Part shown: positions 1 to 6,330 of the stretch, piece after piece
Layout: each line of letters starts with the position of its first letter
How positions within the stretch are numbered: position 1 is the stretch's first letter
Assembly (NCBI GenBank): GCA_041181065.1
Contig: JBEGQI010000004.1
Location: forward strand, 1 to 10,020
Length of the DNA: 10,020 nt
DNA from: DSYF01 sp041181065
Lineage (GTDB): Bacteria > Verrucomicrobiota > Verrucomicrobiia > Limisphaerales > DSYF01
Reading direction: 5' to 3'
The notes under the pieces: model-generated
Told to the model about the DNA's origin: nothing
Database searches by the model: none
Seen by the model: the letters and a program-made list of their open reading frames with translations, nothing else
Made by a program: the position numbers and the translations under genes

Positions 1-249
1 TTCTAAAAATTCCAAGAGAAGCGTTACACCGCGACGAAGAGCGGCAAGCAGCTCGTTTACATCCTCACCCGCGTCGAGGAAGGCGGCAGCAAGGGCGTCG
101 GCTTGATGGCCATCGACCTCGCGACCGGCGACACTGCGGGCCAGGTGCTGCTCAAGGACAAGGATCCGGAATATTCCGTGGACGACGTGATGGGCCGCCT
201 GTTCTACGTTAGCGGCAAATCCGAGATATCCGCTTACAACCTGCGCTAA
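1..249 (+). CDS. C-terminal fragment of a probable PQQ-like/beta-propeller repeat protein
   Basis: The frame ending in TAA at 247-249 is open back to codon 3 and reads as the end of a repeat-type beta-propeller protein. It contains LVYILTRVEEGGSKG, then a MAIDLATGD strand-turn, and ends FYVSGKSEISAYNL. The pattern of 'value is stored, compared with baseline, shown as a strand' (LFYVSG...ISAY) is typical of PQQ/WD-like blades, but no catalytic residue is visible and no function can be named. A TAA at 4-6 lies in the same frame, and no convincing start follows it (the first in-frame ATG is at 115). The gene therefore either enters from outside the window with a disrupted or misassembled first few bases, or has a nonsense mutation. 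Composition matches its neighbours. It is followed directly by a strong terminator, so it ends a separate transcription unit from the methyltransferase genes. Confidence 0.6.
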
Positions 250-265
250 GCTATAATCGTTTCAC

Positions 266-300
266 AACGCGCGGTGCGACCCGTTCGCATCGCGCGTTTT
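266..300 (+). terminator. Rho-independent terminator after the propeller-type gene
   Basis: A 13-bp stem is formed by 266-278 (AACGCGCGGTGCG) and 286-298 (CGCATCGCGCGTT), with one G.U wobble and a 7-base loop. The right arm runs into TTTT at 297-300. It starts 16 bases after the stop codon at 247-249, which is the usual place for an intrinsic terminator. Confidence 0.85.
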
Positions 301-329
301 GCTTTCCAATGGAGCCGCCCGGCGCCGGC

Positions 330-338
330 TGCTACAGT
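330..338 (+). promoter_or_regulatory. Possible extended -10 promoter for the methyltransferase operon
   Basis: The sequence TGCTACAGT fits an extended -10 element (TG-N-TACAGT, four of six matches to TATAAT). A weak -35-like hexamer, TGGAGC at 310-315, lies 17 bases upstream. The -10 ends 9 bases before the chosen ATG at 348, so transcription would start at or very near the start codon and give a leaderless mRNA. This would fit the absence of a Shine-Dalgarno sequence. The call rests on motif and position only. Confidence 0.35.
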
Positions 339-347
339 GCGTGCGCA

Positions 348-1646
348 ATGGCCAATCCCGTTGAAGATTTCATCCGCCACACGCTGACCAGCCTCGACGA
401 CAACACGTTCGTCCGACTCATCCTCAGCGGCGGCAACGGCGACGAGGGCGCTCCCAAGCGCATCCTCGCCCGGCTCGTGAAGCTGCGCGGCGAGCCGCAC
501 TTGTCCGTCACGTTGCGCCACGCGACGAAAGACGTGACCAAAAACCTGAAGCCGCCCGAAGTCGCGAAGTGGCTGGAGTTCCAGCTCAAGGGTAATTTCC
601 GTAGTGCCCTGCTCGGAACGACGGTGCGCGAATGGCAGTTGAATTTCCCGCCGGACAAGGAGCCCTGGCTCATCAGTCACAAACCCCATGCGAAAGCGGC
701 GCCGTCCCGCGAGCACGACGAAGCGAAGCAAACCTGGCTCGATGCGTCTGCCCGCGACTGGCTGTTCGGCCTCGGCATCTGCGACGAAAGCGGGCGCGTG
801 AATCCGAGCATGGCCGACAAGCACCGGCAGATTCACCGCTATCTCGAAATCCTTTCGCACCTCGCAAAAGATTGCGGCTGGGCGCCCGACGGCGCGAAGG
901 AAGTCGGCGAAGCGCAGCCCGTGCGCCGGGTCTGGATGGAGGATGAGGCGCCCGCCTCCGTGCCCGATGCTCCCGCGGCAGCGGAGCCAGCCAAAACTGA
1001 ATCTGCAAACACCCTCACCATCGCCGACATGGGTTGCGGCAAAGGCTATCTGACCTTTGGCGCCTGGCACATGCTGTGTCGCCGCTGGCGGATTCCCGCG
1101 CGCGTCATCGGCGTCGAGACGCGGCCCGAATTGGTGCGAAGCATCAATGACGTTGCGCGTCGCGTGGATGCGCCCAGCTTGGAATTCATCGCAGGCAACA
1201 TCGCGTCCGTGGACTTGCCGCGCGTCGATGCGCTCATCGCCTTGCACGCGTGCAACACCGCCACCGATGACGCCATTCGCCGCGGCATTGAACTGGGCGC
1301 GAAGCTCATCGTCGTCGCGCCGTGTTGCCATCAGGAGGTCCGCCCGCAACTTGGCAAGCCCGCGCCGCTCGCGCCCGTGCTGGAACACGGCATCATGGCC
1401 GAGCGCATGGCCGAATGGGCCACGGACGGCCTCCGCGCACTTTTCCTCGAATGGGCCGGCTACCGCACGAAGATCATCGAGTTCGTTTCCTCCGAGCACA
1501 CGGCCAAGAACCTTATGCTTGCCGCTGTGCGCGAGCGCGAGCCTTTTACCAGCGACACCGCGCGGGAAAAGATCCTCGAACTGAAAAAGTTTTTCGGCAT
1601 CGAACGGCACGCGCTGGATGGGTTGCTCGACAAATCCGTTCCATGA
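348..1646 (+). CDS. Class I SAM-dependent methyltransferase, Methyltransf_32 type
   Basis: This 432-residue protein has a C-terminal Rossmann methyltransferase domain. The SAM-binding motif I, ADMGCGKGYLTF, begins at residue 226. An acidic GVE follows at the next strand, then LIALHACNTATDDAI at about 296-310 and VVAPCCHQE at about 322-330, with EHTAKNLMLAA near the end. The LHAC-TATDDA and APCCHQ motifs are characteristic of Methyltransf_32 proteins, a group that includes the METTL25-like enzymes. The N-terminal ~200 residues form a conserved extra domain (EHDEAKQTWL, then MADKHRQIHRYLEIL) that may bind the substrate. The substrate is unknown; RNA or a ribosomal component is an inference from the Rsm22-type partner. 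The ATG at 348 (MANPVEDF) is preferred over the ATG at 309, because the 13-residue extension is Cys/Pro/Gly-rich and not family-like. The gene overlaps the next one by ATGA. Confidence 0.85.
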   Translation: MANPVEDFIRHTLTSLDDNTFVRLILSGGNGDEGAPKRILARLVKLRGEPHLSVTLRHATKDVTKNLKPPEVAKWLEFQLKGNFRSALLGTTVREWQLNFPPDKEPWLISHKPHAKAAPSREHDEAKQTWLDASARDWLFGLGICDESGRVNPSMADKHRQIHRYLEILSHLAKDCGWAPDGAKEVGEAQPVRRVWMEDEAPASVPDAPAAAEPAKTESANTLTIADMGCGKGYLTFGAWHMLCRRWRIPARVIGVETRPELVRSINDVARRVDAPSLEFIAGNIASVDLPRVDALIALHACNTATDDAIRRGIELGAKLIVVAPCCHQEVRPQLGKPAPLAPVLEHGIMAERMAEWATDGLRALFLEWAGYRTKIIEFVSSEHTAKNLMLAAVREREPFTSDTAREKILELKKFFGIERHALDGLLDKSVP

Positions 1647-2641
1647 ACTGGTCTGCGATTGATTGGAAAGCACTGGAGCGTTTGCGCGCCGCATTTCTCG
1701 CGGGCACGGCGGGCGACGATGACTATTGGCACTGCGAATCGGACCTTGCCAGCTACGACGCCACCTTCGCCCAACGCATCGGCTGGAAGTGGGATTACGT
1801 GCTCGCGGAACTCCAGCGGCGCGGTTGGTCGCCGGCGCCGGGCACGTTGGTGGATTGGGGCTGCGGCAGCGGCATTGCCCATCGCGCTTTTCTAGATCAC
1901 TTCGGTGCAAATGATTTTTCTGAACTGCGATTGAACGATCGCTCCACGTTGGCGATGCGCTTTGCCGAGCGGCGGGCGAAGGAAAAATATCCGGGATTAA
2001 ACATCCGCGCCGGGTTGAACCAACCTGGCGAAGGCGAAAACCAAACCCTCCTAATCAGCCACGTGCTGACCGAGCTGCAGCCGGCCCAAGTGGAATCGCT
2101 CGCCGATTTCGCCGCCAACTTCACGAGCGTGCTCTGGGTGGAACCTGGGACTTACGAGGCCAGCCTCACGCTCATCTCTGTGCGCGAGCGTTTGCGTGGC
2201 AAGCTCAATGTCATTGCGCCTTGCCCGCATCAGGCGCGGTGCGGGATTCTAGCGCCAGAGAACGAGCGGCATTGGTGCCATCACTTCGCCGAACCGCCGA
2301 CGGAAGTTTTTACCGACGGCAACTGGGCCAAGTTCGGCGAGCTCGCCGGAGTTGATCTCCGCAGCCTGCCGCTCAGCTTTCTCGTGCTCGACCGCCGCCC
2401 GGCTCCTGTCATGCCACCGGGCGCAACGCGAATCATCGGTCGCCCGCGGTTCTACAAACCCCATGCGCTGCTGCTGGGCTGCGACGAATCGGGCGTGCGC
2501 GAGCGGGAATTGACCAAGCGCGATCTGCCGGAGGTTTATCGCAAGTTGAAGCGCGACGATTGCGGCTCGCTCCAAATCTGGCGTTGCGACGATCGCGGAC
2601 GCGTCACTTCCGCCGAAGACTTTCCCGAGTCGGGCCAATAA
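1643..2641 (+). CDS. Rsm22/METTL17-family ribosome-associated methyltransferase-like protein with a putative Fe-S cysteine set
   Basis: The product has 332 residues. It has a SAM-binding motif LVDWGCGSG at residues 69-77, LISHVLTEL at 137-145, VEPGT at 166-170 and VIAPCPHQARCG at 190-201. HWCHHF follows at 210-215, and a C-terminal block LLLGCDESG...LTKRDLPEVYRKLKRDDCG. This order (PCPH..C, WCHF, then a late cysteine followed by a TKRD/YRKLKR segment) is the signature of the Rsm22 family. Mitochondrial members (yeast Rsm22, human METTL17) bind the assembling small ribosomal subunit and carry an Fe-S cluster on four cysteines. The matching residues here are Cys194, Cys200, Cys212 and Cys280. 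The start at 1643 is chosen because the ATGA overlap couples it to the upstream methyltransferase. A 107-codon upstream extension of the frame is antisense-style noise over the neighbouring gene. A role in small-subunit assembly or 16S rRNA handling is inference. Confidence 0.85.
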   Translation: MNWSAIDWKALERLRAAFLAGTAGDDDYWHCESDLASYDATFAQRIGWKWDYVLAELQRRGWSPAPGTLVDWGCGSGIAHRAFLDHFGANDFSELRLNDRSTLAMRFAERRAKEKYPGLNIRAGLNQPGEGENQTLLISHVLTELQPAQVESLADFAANFTSVLWVEPGTYEASLTLISVRERLRGKLNVIAPCPHQARCGILAPENERHWCHHFAEPPTEVFTDGNWAKFGELAGVDLRSLPLSFLVLDRRPAPVMPPGATRIIGRPRFYKPHALLLGCDESGVRERELTKRDLPEVYRKLKRDDCGSLQIWRCDDRGRVTSAEDFPESGQ

Positions 2642-2670
2642 AAACCGGACGGCATTGCTACCGTCCGGTT
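2642..2670 (-). terminator. Intrinsic terminator for ilvB, shared between convergent genes
   Basis: A perfect 10-bp inverted repeat, AACCGGACGG at 2643-2652 and CCGTCCGGTT at 2661-2670, surrounds an 8-base loop. On the minus strand the hairpin runs into a five-T stretch (AAAAA-complement across 2640-2644), which makes a good terminator for ilvB ending at 2689. On the plus strand it follows the stop of the Rsm22-type gene by one base, but only two Ts follow the stem, so it should work less well in that direction. Confidence 0.85.
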
Positions 2671-2688
2671 CACAGATTCAAGCGCGGC

Positions 2689-4578
2689 TTACGATTTCCA
2701 CTTCATGTCGGCCACCGTGCGGCCAGCGGGAATGAAGGGCATGACGTGCTCGCTGTAAGGTGTGCAGACGTCGAGAACGTAGGGCGTCTTGGCGTCGATC
2801 AGGCGTTGCAACGCGGCCTTGAGATCGCGCTTATAGATGACGCGCTCGCACGGGACGTTGAAGCTGTTGCAAACGCGGACGTAGTCAGGATAGACCTGCG
2901 CGCGGTTGTCGGGGTTGCCGAGATAGGTGTGGCCGCGGTTGCCAGCGTAGAAGTTGTCCTCCCACTGCACGACCATTCCGAGGTGCTGGTTGTTCAGGAT
3001 GATGGCCTTCGCGGCAATCTTCTCGACATTCGCGGTGGCCAGCTCCTGGATGTTCATCAAGAAGGAGCCGTCGCCGTCGATGTCGATGACCTGCTTGTCG
3101 GGATGCGCGACCTTCACGCCCAGCGCTGCCGGATAACCGAAGCCCATCGAGCCGAGGCCGGAGCTGCTGACGAACTGGCGCGGGAACTTGCAAGGATACC
3201 ACTGGCCCGACCACATCTGGTGCTGACCGACACCGGTGGTGATGTAGGCCTCGCCCTTCGTCATCTCGTGGAGCATCTGAATGACCATTTGCGGCAGGAT
3301 GACCTGGTCTTCCTGGCCTTTCATGTGGTCCTTCATGTGGTCGCTGTTCGCGATCTCGGCGGTGATGCCGTAGGTGAACGGCGCCTTCTTCTTCCACTCT
3401 GCGATCTGCGCGTGCCACGCCTCGAATTTCTTTGTGGCTGGTCGCTTGGCGAGGTGCTTGTTCAGGCGCGTGAGTGCGTCCTTGATGTCGCCGACGACGG
3501 GCAGGTGCGCGCGCTTGTTCTTGTTGAGTTCCGAAGCATCCACGTCGATGTGGACGATTGTTGCGCCCTTGGCGAATTCACTGAACGCACCGGTGACGCG
3601 GTCATCGAAGCGCACGCCGAACGCGAGCAGCAGGTCGCAGCCATCCTTCAATTTGACCATGGGATCATTGAAGGTTTTGCGCGGGGCATATTCACCGTTC
3701 ACAGCCCAGTTGGCGAAGGCGGCACCATGCATGCCGAGCCAGCGCATCGAAAGCGGGTGGTCTTCCGGGAAAGCGCCGATGCCCATGAACGTCGTTGTGA
3801 TCGGGATGTTGGTGGCCTCGACAAATTTTTTCAGTTCCGCCGCCGCGCCGCTGGTGATGATGCCGCCGCCGCAATAAAGCACGGGGCGCTCGGCCTTTTG
3901 GATGAGGCCGATGACTTCATTGAGCGCGAGTTCATCCGCGAAGATGTCCGGGTTGTAGCCGGGCAGACCCGCGCGCATCTCTTCATGCGTTAGCCAGACC
4001 GGCTGCGTCTTGGCCTGCTGCACGTTCTTCGGCAGATCAATCACCACGGGGCCGGGCCGGCCGGACTGCGCGATGTAGAACGCTTCCTTCACGATGCGCG
4101 GCAGGTCGTTGATGTCGGTGACGAGATAGCTGTGCTTCACGATCGGCAGCGTGACGCCGATCATGTCTGTTTCCTGAAACGCGCCGCGTCCGATCATGTT
4201 CTGGTTGACCTGGCCGGTGATGGCGACGAGCGGTGTGGAATCCATGAAGGCATCGGCGATGGCGGTGACGAGGTTGGTCGCGCCGGGGCCGCTGGTGGCC
4301 ATGCAAACGCCCGCTTTGCCGGTGGTGCGGGCATAACCCTCCGCGGCGAAACTGCCGCCTTGTTCGTGGCGCGGCAGGATGGTGCGGATCTTCGACTTGG
4401 TGAGCGACTGGTGGATCTCCATGCTCGCGCCGCCGGGATAGGCAAAGATGACCTCGACGCCTTCGCGTTCCAGCGCCTCGACGAGGATGTCTCGTCCGAA
4501 CATCAACGGGCCGACTTTGCTGGACGCGGGCTTGGCGGCGGCGGTTTTCTTCGATTTAGCGGATGCTGCTTTGCTCAT
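2689..4578 (-). CDS. ilvB: Acetolactate synthase, large (catalytic) subunit
   Basis: This 629-residue ThDP-dependent enzyme condenses two pyruvates to acetolactate, or pyruvate with 2-oxobutyrate, as the first common step of valine, leucine and isoleucine synthesis. The N-terminal pyrimidine-binding domain has VIFAYPGGASMEIH and the catalytic glutamate Glu72 in PRHEQGG, followed by ATSGPGATNL and ITGQV. A central FAD/nucleotide-type domain follows (GGGIITSG, LLAFGVRFDDRVTG). The C-terminal ThDP domain has GLGSMGFGYPAALG and the GDGSFLMNIQEL...LNNQHLGMV metal/ThDP motif. The length is slightly above the usual 550-600 because of a Lys/Ala/Ser-rich N-terminal tail of about 22 residues. The ATG at 4578 has only a weak GA-rich RBS (AAAGAAAG). 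No ilvN regulatory subunit follows: the gene ends at a terminator facing a convergent operon. Expression is probably controlled by the upstream attenuator. Confidence 0.97.
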   Translation of the reverse strand: MSKAASAKSKKTAAAKPASSKVGPLMFGRDILVEALEREGVEVIFAYPGGASMEIHQSLTKSKIRTILPRHEQGGSFAAEGYARTTGKAGVCMATSGPGATNLVTAIADAFMDSTPLVAITGQVNQNMIGRGAFQETDMIGVTLPIVKHSYLVTDINDLPRIVKEAFYIAQSGRPGPVVIDLPKNVQQAKTQPVWLTHEEMRAGLPGYNPDIFADELALNEVIGLIQKAERPVLYCGGGIITSGAAAELKKFVEATNIPITTTFMGIGAFPEDHPLSMRWLGMHGAAFANWAVNGEYAPRKTFNDPMVKLKDGCDLLLAFGVRFDDRVTGAFSEFAKGATIVHIDVDASELNKNKRAHLPVVGDIKDALTRLNKHLAKRPATKKFEAWHAQIAEWKKKAPFTYGITAEIANSDHMKDHMKGQEDQVILPQMVIQMLHEMTKGEAYITTGVGQHQMWSGQWYPCKFPRQFVSSSGLGSMGFGYPAALGVKVAHPDKQVIDIDGDGSFLMNIQELATANVEKIAAKAIILNNQHLGMVVQWEDNFYAGNRGHTYLGNPDNRAQVYPDYVRVCNSFNVPCERVIYKRDLKAALQRLIDAKTPYVLDVCTPYSEHVMPFIPAGRTVADMKWKS

Positions 4579-4623
4579 GTTTCTTTCTTTGTTTGATGGC
4601 CGGCGAAGTCTGGGCTGATTGAC

Positions 4624-4655
4624 AAAAAACCCACGACCGTTGCCAGCCGTGGGTT
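4624..4655 (-). terminator. Attenuator terminator in the ilvB leader
   Basis: On the minus strand the segment forms an 11-bp stem. AACCCACGGCT (4655-4645) pairs with GGTCGTGGGTT (4638-4628), including two G.U pairs, around a 6-base loop, and the right arm ends in a run of six Ts (4629-4624). It lies between the leader-peptide stop (4672) and the ilvB start (4578), inside the transcribed leader, and so would block read-through unless an alternative structure forms. CTTGT at 4685-4681 and GGT at 4689-4687 can pair with ACAAG (4660-4656) and ACC (4654-4652). That pairing would sequester the left arm and act as the antiterminator. Confidence 0.85.
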
Positions 4656-4671
4656 CTTGTTAAAACTTGGT

Positions 4672-4755
4672 TCAGTCTCGACAAGCACCAGCGGCGGCGC
4701 GGGTAACTACTACCAGCACGAGCACGAGGTTTACTTGTCGAATATTGCCGAACAT
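4672..4755 (-). CDS. Leu/Val-rich leader peptide of the ilvB attenuator
   Basis: A 27-codon ORF runs from ATG at 4755 to TGA at 4674-4672. Residues 10-17 are LVLVLVVV (codons CTC GTG CTC GTG CTG GTA GTA GTT), and Val8 and Ile5 lie just before, so 10 of 27 residues are branched-chain amino acids. This is the hallmark of ilv/leu leader peptides such as E. coli ivbL, whose sequence is different but also rich in consecutive valines. Scarce charged Leu- or Val-tRNA should stall the ribosome on codons 10-17. It would then cover the upstream half of the 4700-4685 hairpin (GCGCC/GGTGC), leaving 4689-4681 free to form the antiterminator. With ample supply the ribosome reaches the stop and the 4655-4628 terminator forms. 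The ATG is the only start in frame; an in-frame stop lies 11 codons further upstream. No SD is seen, and the likely promoter puts the transcript start next to the ATG. There is no experimental support. Confidence 0.85.
   Translation of the reverse strand: MFGNIRQVNLVLVLVVVTRAAAGACRD
4685..4700 (-). promoter_or_regulatory. Leader pause/protector hairpin (segment 1:2) of the ilvB attenuator
   Basis: On the minus strand GCGCC (4700-4696) can pair with GGTGC (4689-4685) around the loop GCCGCT. It lies inside the leader ORF just after the Leu/Val codon block, and its right arm overlaps the proposed antiterminator strand. That is the position expected for the 1:2 structure in a ribosome-mediated attenuator. 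The stem is only 5 bp with one G.U, so the exact pairing is tentative. Confidence 0.5.
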
Positions 4756-4763
4756 CGGGGCGA

Positions 4764-4792
4764 AAGCTAGGAAATGGTGGGCAACGGGTCAA
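4764..4792 (-). promoter_or_regulatory. Sigma70-like promoter for the ilvB leader
   Basis: On the minus strand TTGACC (4792-4787, five of six to TTGACA) is separated by exactly 17 bases from TAGCTT (4769-4764, three of six to TATAAT). It falls in the gap between the GH43 stop (4831) and the leader-peptide ATG (4755). The -10 ends 8 bases before that ATG, so the predicted mRNA begins at or within a few bases of the start codon. Confidence 0.6.
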
Positions 4793-4830
4793 GACGGTAT
4801 TCCCGCCGCTTAAAAACCCCCCGGTCAGAA

Positions 4831-5883
4831 TCACTTCAACTCCCAGCGCTCACGCCAGGGAATCTCGACCTCATCCGGCCCGGCAACCTTGAAGGGCAGC
4901 CAGACGTAGCGGGAATCGCTGAGTTGGTCGGGATTCCAACGGTCGGCCATGAAGATGAACTCGCCCGGCTTGCCCGGTCGCGGCAGGACGAAGGTGCTCT
5001 GCGCACCGAACGTGGTCTTCGCTTCCGCACCACGACACGGGTTGCCCAACATTTTCCAAGCCCCGAGGATGTTCGTGGCGGTGGCGCAATCAGCTTCGTT
5101 AGGTTTCCAACCGTTGCAGGCGGAGGTGACGAGGTAATAGCGACCCTCGTGCTTGAACGGCGCCGGGGCTTCGCGCATCTGGCGCACGAGGATCCGTGCC
5201 CAAGTCTTCCCCTCGACGGCGGGTTCTTCCGGTCCGGTAAAGTCGGCGTTCAGGCGCACGACATACATCGTCCAGTTGTCCTCCGAGGCATAGAAGGTGT
5301 AAGCGCGCCCGTCGTCGTCCACGAAGAGATTCATGTCGCGGAACGTGCCGCCGAACTCGTGCTGTCGTGTTGGGCCGTTGGTGTCGAAATTGAAATTGTT
5401 GGTGATGGGACGGATGGCGTGGAGAAAGGTGAACGGCCCGACTGGTGAATCGCTCGTGGCGATGCCGGCGCGCGAATAGGTATAACGCCCAGCCTCCAGA
5501 TGCATCCACATGACGAACTTCTTGGTCGCGGGATTGAAGATGACCTTGGGACGTTCGACGAAGTAGCCGCCGCGCCGGGCATTGAAACCAGTGGCTGACA
5601 TACGGGGCAACGCATCACGGGACAACGCTACGCCTTCACGCTTCCAGTCGCAGAGGTTGGTTGAGGAGTAACAGGAGACGACACCGCGACCACCCGGCGT
5701 GCGGTCTTCGCCATACCAATAGAACACGTTGCTCCGTTGCAGCACGCCGCCGCCGTGGGCTTGGATGGGTTTGCCATCGGTGTCGCGCCAGAGTTCGCCG
5801 GGACGGATGGCGTTGTCAGCGAAGGAGGTGGCGCAAAAGATGCCAAAAGCCAGCGGAACAAAAATGCGGTGGAGCCAGTTCAT
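4831..5883 (-). CDS. Secreted glycoside hydrolase family 43-type protein (galactanase-like clade)
   Basis: This 350-residue protein has an N-terminal signal peptide (WLHRIFVPLAFGIFCATSFA, cleavage probably before DNAI) and a five-bladed GH43-style propeller. Diagnostic segments are GGGVLQRSNVFYWYGED (about 44-60), CYSSTNLCDW (71-80), VERPKVIFNPATKKFVMWMH (109-128), RDMNLFVDDDGRAYTFYAS (182-200), MREAPAPFKHEGRYYLVTSA (236-255), TTFGAQSTFVLP (290-301) and FIFMADRWN. These fit the GH43 subfamilies related to exo-beta-1,3-galactanase. Candidate catalytic residues are Glu110, Glu238 and Gln295. The glutamine occupies the place of the unusual base described, as I recall, in the Phanerochaete enzyme. 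The substrate is probably a galactose-containing plant or algal polysaccharide, but this is inference. The ATG at 5883 is chosen because it puts the signal peptide at the N-terminus. A GTG at 5967 overlapping the HPr stop would add 28 residues before it. Confidence 0.85.
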   Translation of the reverse strand: MNWLHRIFVPLAFGIFCATSFADNAIRPGELWRDTDGKPIQAHGGGVLQRSNVFYWYGEDRTPGGRGVVSCYSSTNLCDWKREGVALSRDALPRMSATGFNARRGGYFVERPKVIFNPATKKFVMWMHLEAGRYTYSRAGIATSDSPVGPFTFLHAIRPITNNFNFDTNGPTRQHEFGGTFRDMNLFVDDDGRAYTFYASEDNWTMYVVRLNADFTGPEEPAVEGKTWARILVRQMREAPAPFKHEGRYYLVTSACNGWKPNEADCATATNILGAWKMLGNPCRGAEAKTTFGAQSTFVLPRPGKPGEFIFMADRWNPDQLSDSRYVWLPFKVAGPDEVEIPWRERWELK

Positions 5884-5963
5884 CGGAACACAGACCGGAG
5901 CGGCGGCCGGGCTATTCAGTTGGAGTTCACCCATCGTGCGCGCCAACCGACACGCCATGCGGT

Positions 5964-6242
5964 TCACTCCTCGCCGAACTTGCTGGCGACGAGTTCTTCG
6001 ATGGCTGCCAGCGCAGCGGCAGCGTCGGGTCCCTGACAGATGATGAGTAGTTTGCTGCCCGGTCCGGCGGCCAGCATCATCAAGCCCATGATGCTTTTGG
6101 CATTGATGGTCTCGCCGTCCTTTTCCACGAACACATCGCTCTTGAATTTGTTCGCGGTCTTCGCAAACACGGCGGCGGGCCGGGCATGGATGCCCAACTT
6201 GTTCACCACCGTGATCGTCTTCGAAATCTTATTGGCGCTCAT
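5964..6242 (-). CDS. ptsH: Phosphocarrier protein HPr
   Basis: The 92-residue product has the HPr fold. The active-site histidine His19 is in LGIHARPA, and the regulatory serine Ser50 (equivalent to Ser46 elsewhere) is in NAKSIMGLMMLAA. GDGETIN and the acidic C-terminal helix EELVASKFGEE are also present. HPr receives phosphate from enzyme I on His19 and passes it to sugar-specific or regulatory PTS components. HprK phosphorylates Ser50 according to energy and carbon status. The hprK gene lies upstream in the same direction with an 88-base gap. No enzyme I gene is in the window, so this may be a mainly regulatory HPr. The ATG at 6242 has no clear SD. Its stop overlaps a GTG (5967) of the downstream frame, but the GH43 start is more likely at 5883. 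Confidence 0.95.
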   Translation of the reverse strand: MSANKISKTITVVNKLGIHARPAAVFAKTANKFKSDVFVEKDGETINAKSIMGLMMLAAGPGSKLLIICQGPDAAAALAAIEELVASKFGEE

Positions 6243-6330
6243 TGCCGGCGGTGTGAGTAACGGAGAGTGAACGGGTTGGCAATCCTAGAGCCGGATACAA
6301 TCGGCACGAAAGCATTCCTTTACGCGCGGC

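Noticed and set aside
309..347. Upstream ATG at 309 as the methyltransferase start
   Set aside because: The added residues are Cys/Pro/Gly-rich and unlike the family N-terminus, and they would overlap the possible -10 element.
246..1910. 554-codon minus-strand open frame over the methyltransferase genes
   Set aside because: It lies antisense to two genes with clear family motifs. Its translation is Arg/His/Ala-rich and without domains, as expected from high third-position GC on the opposite strand.
2560..3993. 477-codon plus-strand open frame over ilvB
   Set aside because: It is antisense to the unmistakable acetolactate synthase and has only low-complexity Val/Asp/Arg/His composition with no recognisable domain.
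4579..4760. T-box riboswitch upstream of ilvB
   Set aside because: No T-box consensus (AGGGTGGNACCGCG-like) is present, and the Leu/Val leader ORF with alternative hairpins explains the terminator better.
4556..4834. 92-codon minus-strand open frame across the ilvB leader
   Set aside because: It is in a different frame from the Leu/Val leader, runs through both the promoter and the terminator hairpin, overlaps the ilvB start and has no conserved look.
6243..6330. Promoter or terminator between hprK and ptsH
   Set aside because: I found no convincing paired -35/-10 or T-tailed hairpin in these 88 bases; ptsH may simply be read from the hprK transcript.
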